A stretch of 64,000 nt of DNA from Mixophyes australis (GCA_036250195.1 JAVHZZ010000011.1:55304811-55368810); one strand, 5' to 3'. Numbered from the stretch's first letter, positions 55,101 to 63,517 are shown. Numbers and translations: made by a program. Notes: a model not told the origin generated them from the letters alone.

Positions 55101-56977
55101 TTTCTCCTGCTCAGAAAGACTTAGAAAGTTGATAATTGTGGGCAATGTTAGAAATGTCATGAGAAACAAGAATTATGTAAAAGGATTGAAGTAAATCATT
55201 GTCTCTAAGAGAAAGTGAGACAGAAATGCAAAAAAGCGTTGTTTTTGTACGGCAATGAAGAAATGACTATGTTTTGCAATTTCTCCTGCTCAGAAAGACT
55301 TATAAAGTTGATAATTGTGGGCAATGTTAGAAATGTCATGAGAAACAAGAATTATGTAAAAGGATTGATGTAAATCATTGTTTCTAAGAGAAAGTGAGAC
55401 AGGAATGCAAAAAAGCGTTGTTTTTGGACGGCAATGAAGAAATGACTATGTTTTGCCATTTCTCCTGCTCAGAAAGACTTAGAAAGTTGATAATTGTGGG
55501 CAATGTTAGAAATGTCATGAGAAACAAGAATTATGTAAAAGGATTGATGTAAATCATTGTTTCTAAGAGAAAGTGAGACAGGAATGCAAAAAAGCGTTGT
55601 TTTTGGACGGCAATGAAGAAATGACTATGTTTTGCGATTTCTCCTGCTCAGAAAGACTTAGAAAGTTCATAATTGTGGGCAATGTTAGAAATGTCATGAG
55701 AAACAAGAATTATGTAAAAGGATTGATGTAGTTCATTGTTTCTAAGAGAAATTGAGACAGTAATGCAAAAAAGCGTTGTTTTTGGACGGCAATGAAGAAA
55801 TGACTATGTTTTGCGATTTCTCCTGCTCAGAAAGACTTAGAAAGTTGATAATTGTGGGCAATGTTAGAAATGTCATGAGAAACAAGAATTATGTAAAAGG
55901 ATTGATGTAAATCATTGTTTCTAAGAGAAAGTGAGACAGGAATGCAAAAAAGCGTTGTTTTTGTACGGCAATGAAGAAATAACTATGTTTTGCGATTTCT
56001 CCTGCTCAGAAAGACTTAGAAAGTTCATAATTGTGGGCAATGTTAGAAATGTCATGAGAAACAAGAATTATGTAAAAGGATTGATGAAAATCATTGTTTC
56101 TAAGAGAAATTGAGACAAGAATGCAAAAAAGCGTTGTTTTTGGACGGCAATGAAGAAATGACTATGTTTTGCGATTTCTCCTGCTCAGAAAGACTTAGAA
56201 AGTTGATAATTGTGGGCAATGTTAGAAATGTCATGAGAAACAAGAATTATGTAAAAGGATTGATGTAAATCATTGTTTCTAAGAGAAATTGAGACAAGAA
56301 TGCAAAAAAGCGTTGTTTTTGGACGGCAATGAAGAAATGACTATGTTTTGCAATTTCTCCTGCTCAGAAAGACTTATAAAGTTGATAATTGTGGGCAATG
56401 TTAGAAATGTCATGAGAAACAAGAATTATGTAAAAGGATTGATGTAAATCATTGTTTCTAAGAGAAAGTGAGACAGGAATGCAAAAAAAGCGTTGTTTTT
56501 GGACGGCAATGAAGAAATGACTATGTTTGCGATTTCTCCTGCTCAGAAAGACTTAGAAAGTTGATAATTGTGGGCAATGTTAGAAATGTCATGAGAAACA
56601 AGAATTATGTAAAAGGATTGATGTAAATCATTGTTTCTAAGAGAAAGTGAGACAGGAATGCAAAAAAGCGTTGTTTTTGGACGGCAATGAAGAAATGACT
56701 ATGTTTTGCGATTTCTCCTGCTCAGAAAGACTTAGAAAGTTGATAATTGTGGGCAATGTTAGAAATGTCATGAGAAACAAGAATTATGTAAAAGGATTGA
56801 AGTAAATCATTGTTTCTAAGAGAAAGTGAGACAGAAATGCAAAAAAGCGTTGTTTTTGTACGGCAATGAAGAAATGACTATGTTTTGCAATTTCTCCTGC
56901 TCAGAAAGACTTATAAAGTTGATAATTGTGGGCAATGTTAGAAATGTCATGAGAAACAAGAATTATGTAAAAGGATT
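49102..56977 (+). repeat. 44-monomer higher-order unit, copy 2 (7,876 bp)
   Basis: Second complete copy of the 7,876-bp unit, with the same order of marker monomers as copy 1. TAGTTCATTG is at 50359, 52686, 54476 and 55729, giving spacings of 13, 10 and 7 as in copy 1. Agreement with copy 1 stops at 56978. There copy 2 is followed by a GATGTAAATC monomer, where the end of copy 1 is followed by a GAAGTAAATC monomer. The start was placed at a tandem pair of near-identical monomers (48923 and 49102, both GAAGTAAATC, GTACGG, TGCAATTT, TTATAAAG). Identity looks very high by eye, suggesting recent amplification. Confidence 0.88.
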
Positions 56978-59080
56978 GATGTAAATCATTGTTTCTAAGA
57001 GAAAGTGAGACAGGAATGCAAAAAAGCGTTGTTTTTGGACGGCAATGAAGAAATGACTATGTTTTGCGATTTCTCCTGCTCAGAAAGACTTAGAAAGTTG
57101 ATAATTGTGGGCAATGTTAGAAATGTCATGAGAAACAAGAATTATGTAAAAGGATTGATGTAAATCATTGTTTCTAAGAGAAAGTGAGACAGGAATGCAA
57201 AAAAAGCGTTGTTTTTGGACGGCAATGAAGAAATGACTATGTTTGCGATTTCTCCTGCTCAGAAAGACTTAGAAAGTTGATAATTGTGGGCAATGTTAGA
57301 AATGTCATGAGAAACAAGAATTATGTAAAAGGATTGATGTAAATCATTGTTTCTAAGAGAAAGTGAGACAGGAATGCAAAAAAGCGTTGTTTTTGGACGG
57401 CAATGAAGAAATGACTATGTTTTGCGATTTCTCCTGCTCAGAAAGACTTAGAAAGTTGATAATTGTGGGCAATGTTAGAAATGTCATGAGAAACAAGAAT
57501 TATGTAAAAGGATTGAAGTAAATCATTGTTTCTAAGAGAAAGTGAGACAGAAATGCAAAAAAGCGTTGTTTTTGTACGGCAATGAAGAAATGACTATGTT
57601 TTGCAATTTCTCCTGCTCAGAAAGACTTATAAAGTTGATAATTGTGGGCAATGTTAGAAATGTCATGAGAAACAAGAATTATGTAAAAGGATTGATGTAA
57701 ATCATTGTTTCTAAGAGAAAGTGAGACAGGAATGCAAAAAAGCGTTGTTTTTGGACGGCAATGAAGAAATGACTATGTTTTGCGATTTCTCCTGCTCAGA
57801 AAGACTTAGAAAGTTGATAATTGTGGGCAATGTTAGAAATGTCATGAGAAACAAGAATTATGTAAAAGGATTGATGTAAATCATTGTTTCTAAGAGAAAG
57901 TGAGACAGGAATGCAAAAAAGCGTTGTTTTTGGACGCCAATGAAGAAATGACTATGTTTTGCGATTTCTCCTGCTCAGAAAGACTTAGAAAGTTCATAAT
58001 TGTGGGCAATGTTAGAAATGTCATGAGAAACAAGAATTATGTAAAAGGATTGATGTAGTTCATTGTTTCTAAGAGAAATTGAGACAGTAATGCAAAAAAG
58101 CGTTGTTTTTGGACGGCAATGAAGAAATGACTATGTTTTGCGATTTCTCCTGCTCAGAAAGACTTAGAAAGTTGATAATTGTGGGCAATGTTAGAAATGT
58201 CATGAGAAACAAGAATTATGTAAAAGGATTGATGTAAATCATTGTTTCTAAGAGAAAGTGAGACAGGAATGCAAAAAAGCGTTGTTTTTGGACGGCAATG
58301 AAGAAATGACTATGTTTTGCGATTTCTCCTGCTCAGAAAGACTTAGAAAGTTGATAATTGTGGGCAATGTTAGAAATGTCATGAGAAACAGGAATTATGT
58401 AAAAGGATTGATGTAAATCATTGTTTCTAAGAGAAAGTGAGACAGGAATGCAAAAAAAGCGTTGTTTTTGGACGGCAATGAAGAAATGACTATGTTTGCG
58501 ATTTCTCCTGCTCAGAAAGACTTAGAAAGTTGATAATTGTGGGCAATGTTAGAAATGTCATGAGAAACAAGAATTATGTAAAAGGATTGAAGTAAATCAT
58601 TGTCTCTAAGAGAAAGTGAGACAGAAATGCAAAAAAGCGTTGTTTTTGTACGGCAATGAAGAAATGACTATGTTTTGCAATTTCTCCTGCTCAGAAAGAC
58701 TTATAAAGTTGATAATTGTGGGCAATGTTAGAAATGTCATGAGAAACAAGAATTATGTAAAAGGATTGATGTAAATCATTGTTTCTAAGAGAAAGTGAGA
58801 CAGGAATGCAAAAAAGCGTTGTTTTTGGACGGCAATGAAGAAATGACTATGTTTTGCGATTTCTCCTGCTCAGAAAGACTTAGAAAGTTGATAATTGTGG
58901 GCAATGTTAGAAATGTCATGAGAAACAAGAATTATGTAAAAGGATTGAAGTAAATCATTGTTTCTAAGAGAAAGTGAGACAGAAATGCAAAAAAGCGTTG
59001 TTTTTGGACGGCAATGAAGAAATGACTATGTTTTGCGATTTCTCCTGCTCAGAAAGACTTAGAAAGTTGATAATTGTGGG
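56978..59080 (+). repeat. Satellite after the second 44-monomer unit, up to the transposon
   Basis: About 12 monomers follow copy 2. TAGTTCATTG at 58056 lies 13 monomers after the one at 55729. This repeats the 13-monomer sub-block, so the offset to the previous sub-block is 5,370 bp (30 monomers) and not 44. A private GGACGCC occurs near 57936. From about 58.95 kb the GAAGTAAATC/AGAAATGC monomer is paired with GGACGG and TGCGATTT. That combination is typical of the 30-37 kb part of the array and not of the 44-monomer units. Confidence 0.75.
59073..59080. other. Left target-site duplication, ATTGTGGG
   Basis: These eight bases of satellite immediately precede the left terminal repeat and are repeated exactly at 63532-63539. 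An 8-bp duplication is the hAT-superfamily signature. Removing one copy plus the element restores a regular monomer reading GATAATTGTGGGCAATG. Confidence 0.93.
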
Positions 59081-59094
59081 CAGGGCCGGACTGG
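59081..59094 (+). repeat. Left terminal inverted repeat of the hAT element
   Basis: CAGGGCCGGACTGG is the exact reverse complement of 63518-63531. Similarity between the two ends falls off just inside the 14 bp, so the conserved part is short, as is usual for hAT ends. Confidence 0.93.
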
Positions 59095-59129
59095 GACTAA
59101 AAATCAGCCCTGGCATTTAAAGCACACAG

Positions 59130-59141
59130 GCCCACGTGGGC
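59130..59141. repeat. Perfect 12-bp palindrome around CACGTG
   Basis: GCCCACGTGGGC is fully self-complementary and lies 49 bp inside the left end of the transposon. It contains a CACGTG E-box core. Sub-terminal palindromes in hAT elements may bind transposase, but that role is inference here. Confidence 0.6.
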
Positions 59142-59186
59142 TCCATGCACTATATTGTTGCACACTGATGCTGGCACAGTACAACA

Positions 59187-59318
59187 TGATGTAGTATGAG
59201 TGTGTGGGGGGGGGGGGGGGGAGGGGGTATTTATTTCTCCTAATGACCCTCAACATTACATTATTAGTACCCAAATTACAGCAATAAATAACCCTCCACA
59301 CACACTCATACTACATCA
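59187..59318. repeat. 20-bp inverted repeat flanking a 16-G tract
   Basis: TGATGTAGTATGAGTGTGTG at 59187-59206 is the exact reverse complement of 59299-59318. The left arm runs into a run of 16 G (59206-59221) followed by A and five more G. A second pairing, GGGTATTTATT near 59225 against AATAAATAACCC near 59283, extends the hairpin with one mismatch or bulge. The region could fold into a long stem-loop. It may also be a degraded small inverted-repeat element of its own. No flanking duplication was found. Confidence 0.7.
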
Positions 59319-59343
59319 ATCACCCCCACATTATAGCAACCGG

Positions 59344-59655
59344 CATCACCCCCCACATTACAGCATCACCCCCCACATTACAGCGTCCAGCATCACCCCC
59401 CACATTACAGCGTCCAGCATCACCCCCCACATTACAGCGTCCAGCATCACCCCCCACATTACAGCGTCCAGCATCACTCCCCACATTACAGCGTCCAGCA
59501 TCACCCCCCACATTACAGAGTCCAGCATCACCCCCCACATTACAGCGTCCAGCATCACCCCCCACATTACAGCGTCCAGCATCACCCCCCACATTACAGC
59601 AACCGGCATCACCCCCCACATTACAGCGTCCAGCGTCACCCCCCACATTATAGCA
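59344..59655. repeat. 27-bp minisatellite, about 11 copies
   Basis: Units begin CATCACCCCCC and continue ACATTACAGCGTCCAG. Starts are at 59344, 59364 (a 20-bp first unit) and then every 27 bp from 59391 to 59634. A few units carry AACCGG in place of GTCC-type ends, or GTCACC at the start. Because 27 is divisible by 3, both strands give long repetitive frames with a 9-residue period. These frames follow from the repeat length and are not evidence of a gene. Sequence on both sides (59240-59340 and 59656-59760) contains looser CACATTACAGCAA relatives, so the array probably grew from a diverged motif family. Confidence 0.9.
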
Positions 59656-59833
59656 ATACCCTCTCCTACTTATTAGCAATACTAAGCACCAAACACACTA
59701 CAACATTGCCACCAGCACGCCACCCCATACTACAGCAATACCACCAATTATACAGACGCCACTGTAGGAAACAATGTTTTGCTTTTTTCAAATCTCCCAC
59801 AAAATAGCAACTACGAACAGAGTACTTACACAC
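59656..59833. other. Unassigned transposon interior, AC-rich
   Basis: Diverged relatives of the minisatellite motif (CATACTACAGCAATACCACC) give way to about 70 bp of unremarkable sequence. I see no gene, RNA or recognisable element. Confidence 0.5.
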
Positions 59834-59841
59834 ACATATAG
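59834..59841. other. Left target-site duplication of the nested element, ACATATAG
   Basis: This is an exact 8-bp match to 60458-60465, directly abutting the CATACTTGCC terminus of the nested element. Confidence 0.85.
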
Positions 59842-60457
59842 CATACTTGCCAACTTTTCCTCGTTGGCTTCAGGGAGATCCCGGGGGAGGTTGGCGTGCG
59901 CGGGGGGGGGAGGGCTTGACGAATCACATCATTTTGGGCTCGCCCCTAAACAATTGTCACAATTTTGTCCAATTACAGCAGGGGGTGGGGCTAAGATGAT
60001 GCGTATTTGTGTCATTAAGCCCCGCCCCATCACTTATCTATTGCGGGGGGAGAATCGGGAGGTTGCCCTGCTCTCCCGGGAGGTCTCCCAGAACACTGTG
60101 GCAGTCTCCCGGACATTCTGGGAGAGTAGACAACTAGGCGTTAAAGAAAAGCAGCTAATGAATCTCTAGAGACTGAAGTGTCTTTTACATTTCTGTCTCC
60201 ATTACTGAAGTCATGTTGTCTTACCTGTCAGTCTTTGATTAAATCTTGGTCTCCATGAAAAAGGCCACCTCCATAGGCATCAATACATGCACATAGGACA
60301 CAATTTCTGAACTGTGTCATCATGCCACAGATGGCGAAGCCACCCACGTCTTGTACTGGCTCAGCATCAGGGAGAATGCCAGACTCTTCAGGGAGTGAGG
60401 GAGATCACCCCTATTTCAGGGAGTCTCCCTGACATTCAGGGAGAGTTGGCCAGTATG
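59842..60457. mobile_element. Nested 616-bp hAT-like non-autonomous element
   Basis: The left end CATACTTGCCAACTTTTCC is matched by the reverse complement of the right end, CATACTGGCCAACTCTCCC, with 3 mismatches in 19 bp. Both sides are flanked by the exact duplication ACATATAG. Terminal repeats plus an 8-bp duplication indicate a short hAT-like element that inserted into the larger one. The interior is rich in CTCCCGGGAG and CAGGGAG motifs that can form hairpins. A run near 60100-60140 (CATTCTGGGAGAGTAG) resembles the right terminus, so the copy may itself be composite. No transposase is present. Sequences with this CATACTTGCCAAC end are, from memory, abundant in frog genomes; this was not checked. 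Confidence 0.82.
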
Positions 60458-60465
60458 ACATATAG
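60458..60465. other. Right target-site duplication of the nested element, ACATATAG
   Basis: It directly follows the CCAGTATG terminus and matches 59834-59841 exactly. Confidence 0.85.
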
Positions 60466-60920
60466 GTAACAGGTACCCTTTTCCCTCAATGAAATAGTAA
60501 TGGCAGAATTTTCATGAATCATTCCACATGAAATAAAACTAACATATATCTAAAAAAAACATAACTATTGAATGATCAGTTGAACTCACACGGCCGCATT
60601 AAAAGTATTTCCATCTACAGCAAAATGTCAGAGAAAAATATTTTTGTTTTACTACAGTAATTGGATATGCGTCTTTTCTATTCATTTTAAATAACACAGT
60701 ATATAAATTAAGGGGGATAGAGGAGGTGGGTGAGAAATAATTGGATGTGACCCATCATGATCCATCAGTTTGATTAGATAGGAAACATTTAGATTATTTA
60801 CCTGGAGACGTCTACCCCCTTGACTCACAGGCAGGGCTGATAAGAGGAATTTTGGGCCCTGATACAGCAACTTCTTTGGGCTCCCATCATATTCAACAAT
60901 GAAAAACTTGCCTTTGGCAG
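60466..60920. other. Transposon interior, AT-rich unique sequence
   Basis: AT-rich sequence without tandem structure. It contains a TATATAAATTA string near 60699 that looks like a TATA box, but there is no reading frame or transcript evidence to go with it. The 60830-60890 segment (GGCAGGGCTGATAAG, TTGGGCCCTGATACAG) has the flavour of internal sequence in GGGCC-type hAT elements. The 62-codon frame on the reverse strand here matches nothing I recognise. Confidence 0.45.
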
Positions 60921-60923
60921 AAG

Positions 60924-61195
60924 TTCATATGATGCCACACCGTAGTGTGCCCAGTTCATATTATGCCACATCGTAGTGCCCCAAGGTCATATTATGCCAC
61001 ATAGTATTACCCTCAATTCATATTTGGTCATGCAGAAGTGCCCACAAATCATATTATGGCATAGTAGTGCCCCCAAAACATATACCATACAGTAGTGCCC
61101 ACAAATCATATTATGTCACAACAGTGCCTCCAAATCATATTATGCCACAATAGTAACCCCAAATAACATTATGCCATAGTAGTGCCCCAAATCAT
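60924..61195. repeat. Decayed tandem array of roughly 31-bp units
   Basis: A loose repeat of CATATTATGCCACA followed by GTAGTGCCCC and a short A-rich spacer recurs about nine times with many substitutions and small indels. Recognisable cores include TATGCCACACCGTAGTG, TATGCCACATCGTAGTG, TATGGCATAGTAGTGCCC and TATGCCATAGTAGTGCC. Divergence between units is far greater than in the other arrays of this element, so it is older or no longer homogenised. Confidence 0.75.
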
Positions 61196-61822
61196 TAGTA
61201 AAGCTCAGACAAAAACTCATTCACAAATAAAAATTGGTACAGCATATCAGATTCTGAGTGTGAGTCCCAAGAGCAGCTTAATACATCATTTACAATGCAA
61301 ACAAAAATTGATATATTGACATAATTAGATAAAATTTATGACAAGCAATGTTTTTTCCTCTTAATTAAAAATCTCTGTACAGATAAATATGCAAAAAACA
61401 TTACAGCGCAATAATGAGCAATACATAGTGTTAAACATTATTGGATACGCTGTAGTGTTCCCAGTTCAAGAAAGGATGGTTAAAAACATATTCCACACGA
61501 GAAAATATATGAACTTACCTGATTATGGCATCCTGTGTTCTGTTCTCCTACTGGGCACGCTGGGCGAGGAGGGATCAGCAGCTGTCAGCTCACACAGGCA
61601 GTGGGGAGCAGGAATAGAGGGCAGTGGTCGAAGCAGAAATTTAGGAGTGGGGGTATAGAAAATATAAGTGAATGGAGTATGAAGGCTTGATTTTTTATTT
61701 TTTTTAACACTTGTCCCCTCTGTGCATTTAAATTCTTCATTACTACTTGTGTTTTATGATGGCTGCATCCCTGACATTCCCATTCTTAAGATGTCTCTCC
61801 CTTTACACTTTCTTTTACCTAT
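61196..61822. other. Transposon interior, unique sequence
   Basis: AT-rich up to about 61520, then a more GC-balanced stretch (TGGGCACGCTGGGCGAGGAGG) and a T-rich run near 61690-61705. An 89-codon frame at 61389-61658 shows no domain, motif or codon signal that I recognise. I do not call it a gene. Confidence 0.45.
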
Positions 61823-63060
61823 GCCCCTGCACCATCTTCTCCTTAACCCCCTGCACCACCTTCTCCGCTGTCTCTCACACATCTTCCTGTACCACCTACT
61901 CCCCTGGCTCTCTCACACGTCTTCCTGCACCCTCTACCCCCCGGCTCTCTCACTCCTCTTCCTGCACTCCCTACCACCCTGGCTCTCTCACCCCCTCTCC
62001 CAGAACCCCCTTCCCCTTTGGCTCTCTCACCCCCTCTCCCAGCACCCCCTTCCCCTTTGGCTCTCTCACCCCCTCTCCCAGCACCCTCTTCCCCTTTGGC
62101 TCTCTCACCCCCTCTCCCAGAACCCCCTTCCCCTTTGGCTCTCTCACCCCCTCTCCCAGCACCCCCTGGCTCTCTCACCCCCTCTCCCAGAACCCCCTTC
62201 CCCTTTGGCTCTCTCACCCACTCTCCCAGCACCCCCTGGCTCTCTCACCCCCTCTCCCAGCACCCCCTGGCTCTCTCATCCCCTCTCCCAGCACCCCTTC
62301 CCCTTTGGCTCTCTCACCCCCTTTCCCAGCACCCCCTTCGGCTCTCTCACCCCCTCTCCCAGCACCCCCTGGCTCTCACCCCCTCTCCCAGCACCCCCTG
62401 GCTCTCACCCCCTCTCCCAGCACCCCCTGGCTCTCTCACCCCTTCTCCTAGCAACCCCTGGCTCTCTCACCCCTCTCACAGCACCTCTTCCCCTTTGGCT
62501 CTCTCACCCCCTTCGGCTCTCTCACCCCCTTTCCCAGCACCCCCTTTGGCTCTCTCACCCCCTCTCCCAGCACCCCCTGGCTCTCACCCCCTCTCCCAGC
62601 ACCCCCTTCAGCTCTCTCACCCCTCTCCCAGCACCCCCTTCAGCTCTCTCACCCCCTCTCCCAGCACCCCCTTCAGCTCTCTCACCCCCTCTCCCAGCAC
62701 CCCCTTCAGCTCTCTTACCCCCTCTCCCAGCACCCCCTTCAGCTCTCTCTCCCCCTTTCCCAGAACCTCCTTCAGCTCTCTCTCCCCCTTTCCCAGCACC
62801 CCCTTCGGCTTTCACCTCCTTTCCCAGCACCCCCTTCGGCTCTCTCACCCCCTCTCCCAGCACCCCCTACGGCTCTCTCACCCCCTCTCCCAGCACCCCC
62901 TTAGGTTCTCTCACCCCCTCTCCCAGCATGCCCTGGCTCTCACCCCCTCTCCCTGCACCCCCTTCGGCTCTCTCACCCCCTCTCCCAGCACCCCCTTCGG
63001 CGCTCTCACCCCCTCTCCCAGCACCCCCTTCGGCGCTCTCACCCCCTTTCCCAGCACCCC
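61823..63060. repeat. Pyrimidine-rich minisatellite, units of 31, about 33 and 39 bp
   Basis: About 35 tandem units share GGCTCTCTCACCCCCTCTCC followed by CAGCACCCCCT. A longer 39-bp form adds TCCCCTTT (GGCTCTCTC at 61981, 62020 and 62059). A 31-bp form ends in CCCCCT (62137 to 62168, 62207 to 62238). A form of about 33 bp ends in TTCGG or TTCAG and dominates after 62580. The first 150 bp are more diverged. The plus strand is almost all C and T, so the other strand is purine-rich. The long Pro/Ser/Leu frames on the plus strand and Gly/Glu/Arg frames on the minus strand are low-complexity translations of the repeat and are not proposed as proteins. Confidence 0.88.
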
Positions 63061-63063
63061 GGG

Positions 63064-63316
63064 CTCTCACCCCCGCGACCCCCCCCCCAGAAAATCGCGG
63101 ACACCCCCCCCCCGAAAATCGCGGCACCCCCGTGACCCCCCCGAAAATCGCGGCACCCCCGCGACCCCCCCTAAAATCGCGGCACCCCGCGACCCCCCCT
63201 AAAATCGCGGGCACCCCCCCCCCCCGAAAATCGCGGCACCCCCGCGACCCCCCCTCCCCCCGAAAATCGCGGCACCCCCGCGACCCCCTCCCCCCCGAAA
63301 ATCGCGGCACCCCCCC
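63064..63316. repeat. CpG- and C-rich minisatellite with AAAATCGCGG cores
   Basis: Eight AAAATCGCGG cores start at 63091, 63115, 63144, 63173, 63201, 63227, 63263 and 63298. They are separated by poly-C spacers with CGCGACC, so spacing varies from 24 to 36 bp. The CpG density is in strong contrast with the CpG-poor satellite around the transposon. Poly-C runs of 7 to 12 explain most of the length variation and may be unreliable in the assembly. Confidence 0.85.
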
Positions 63317-63517
63317 CTCTTCAGTAAAAGAAAAAACAAATTAAAAAAACAGGAAACTCACCAGTGTAACTGGCTGCACAGCATAACGGGGGAGGGAGCT
63401 GGGGAGCGCGCAGCAGAGGTGACTGGTTTCTGGAACCAGCCACCAAGAAGACAGAGGGAGTCGGGCCGGCCCATATAGCCATCGGCCCTTCTGGCATTTG
63501 CCAGAAGTGCCAGATGG
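63317..63517. other. Right sub-terminal region of the hAT element with hairpins
   Basis: A-rich sequence (63325-63350) passes into GC-rich sequence. Two short inverted repeats are visible. CTGGTT/AACCAG lies at 63423-63428 and 63434-63439. CTTCTGGCA/TGCCAGAAG lies at 63488-63496 and 63499-63507, with a 2-base loop. Such sub-terminal palindromes are common in hAT elements. A reverse-strand frame crossing 63321-63566 begins inside the satellite and has no support as a gene. Confidence 0.6.

Larger units (their letters stand above)
21201..59080 (+). repeat. 179-bp satellite array, right arm (forward orientation)
   Basis: About 212 head-to-tail monomers of 179 bp form the reverse complement of the left arm. 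The monomer runs from GAGACAGGAATGC through GGACGGCAATGAAG, TGCGATTTCTCCTGCTCAG, GATAATTGTGGGC and GTCATGAGAAACAAG to ATTGATGTAAATC. Frequent variants are GTACGG for GGACGG, TGCAATTT for TGCGATTT, TTATAAAG for TTAGAAAG, TTCATAAT for TTGATAAT, GAAGTAAATC for GATGTAAATC, and AATTGAGACAAG for AAGTGAGACAGG. Some variants are absent from the left arm by eye: TCTACTGCTC, CTCTGAAAG, TAGTTCATTG and GCCATTTC. No insertion interrupts it until 59081. No gene is present. Confidence 0.97.

Noticed and set aside
21201..59080. CENP-B box in GCGTTGTTTTTGGACGG
   Set aside because: The two CpGs are about 13 bp apart, not 9, and the CGGG core is missing.
59200..59679. Frames of up to 158 codons with 9-residue repeats
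   Set aside because: The 27-bp minisatellite is divisible by 3, so it stays open on several frames and on both strands. No start context, domain or flanking gene structure.
59842..60140. A separate smaller element ending near CATTCTGGGAGAGTAG
   Set aside because: The right end there does not match the CATACTTGCCAAC terminus well and no target duplication was found. The 616-bp boundaries with ACATATAG fit better.
60690..60720. TATA-box-like string TATATAAATTA as a promoter
   Set aside because: It lies in AT-rich sequence with no downstream gene or other promoter elements. Such strings are expected by chance.
61389..61658. 89-codon frame in unique transposon sequence
   Set aside because: No recognisable transposase motif or other domain, and length is within chance expectation. 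No evidence of expression.
61722..63344. 540-codon Pro/Ser/Leu-rich frame and overlapping frames on both strands
   Set aside because: Low-complexity translation of a stop-poor pyrimidine minisatellite. Frames are open in several registers at once, which is typical of composition and not of a gene.
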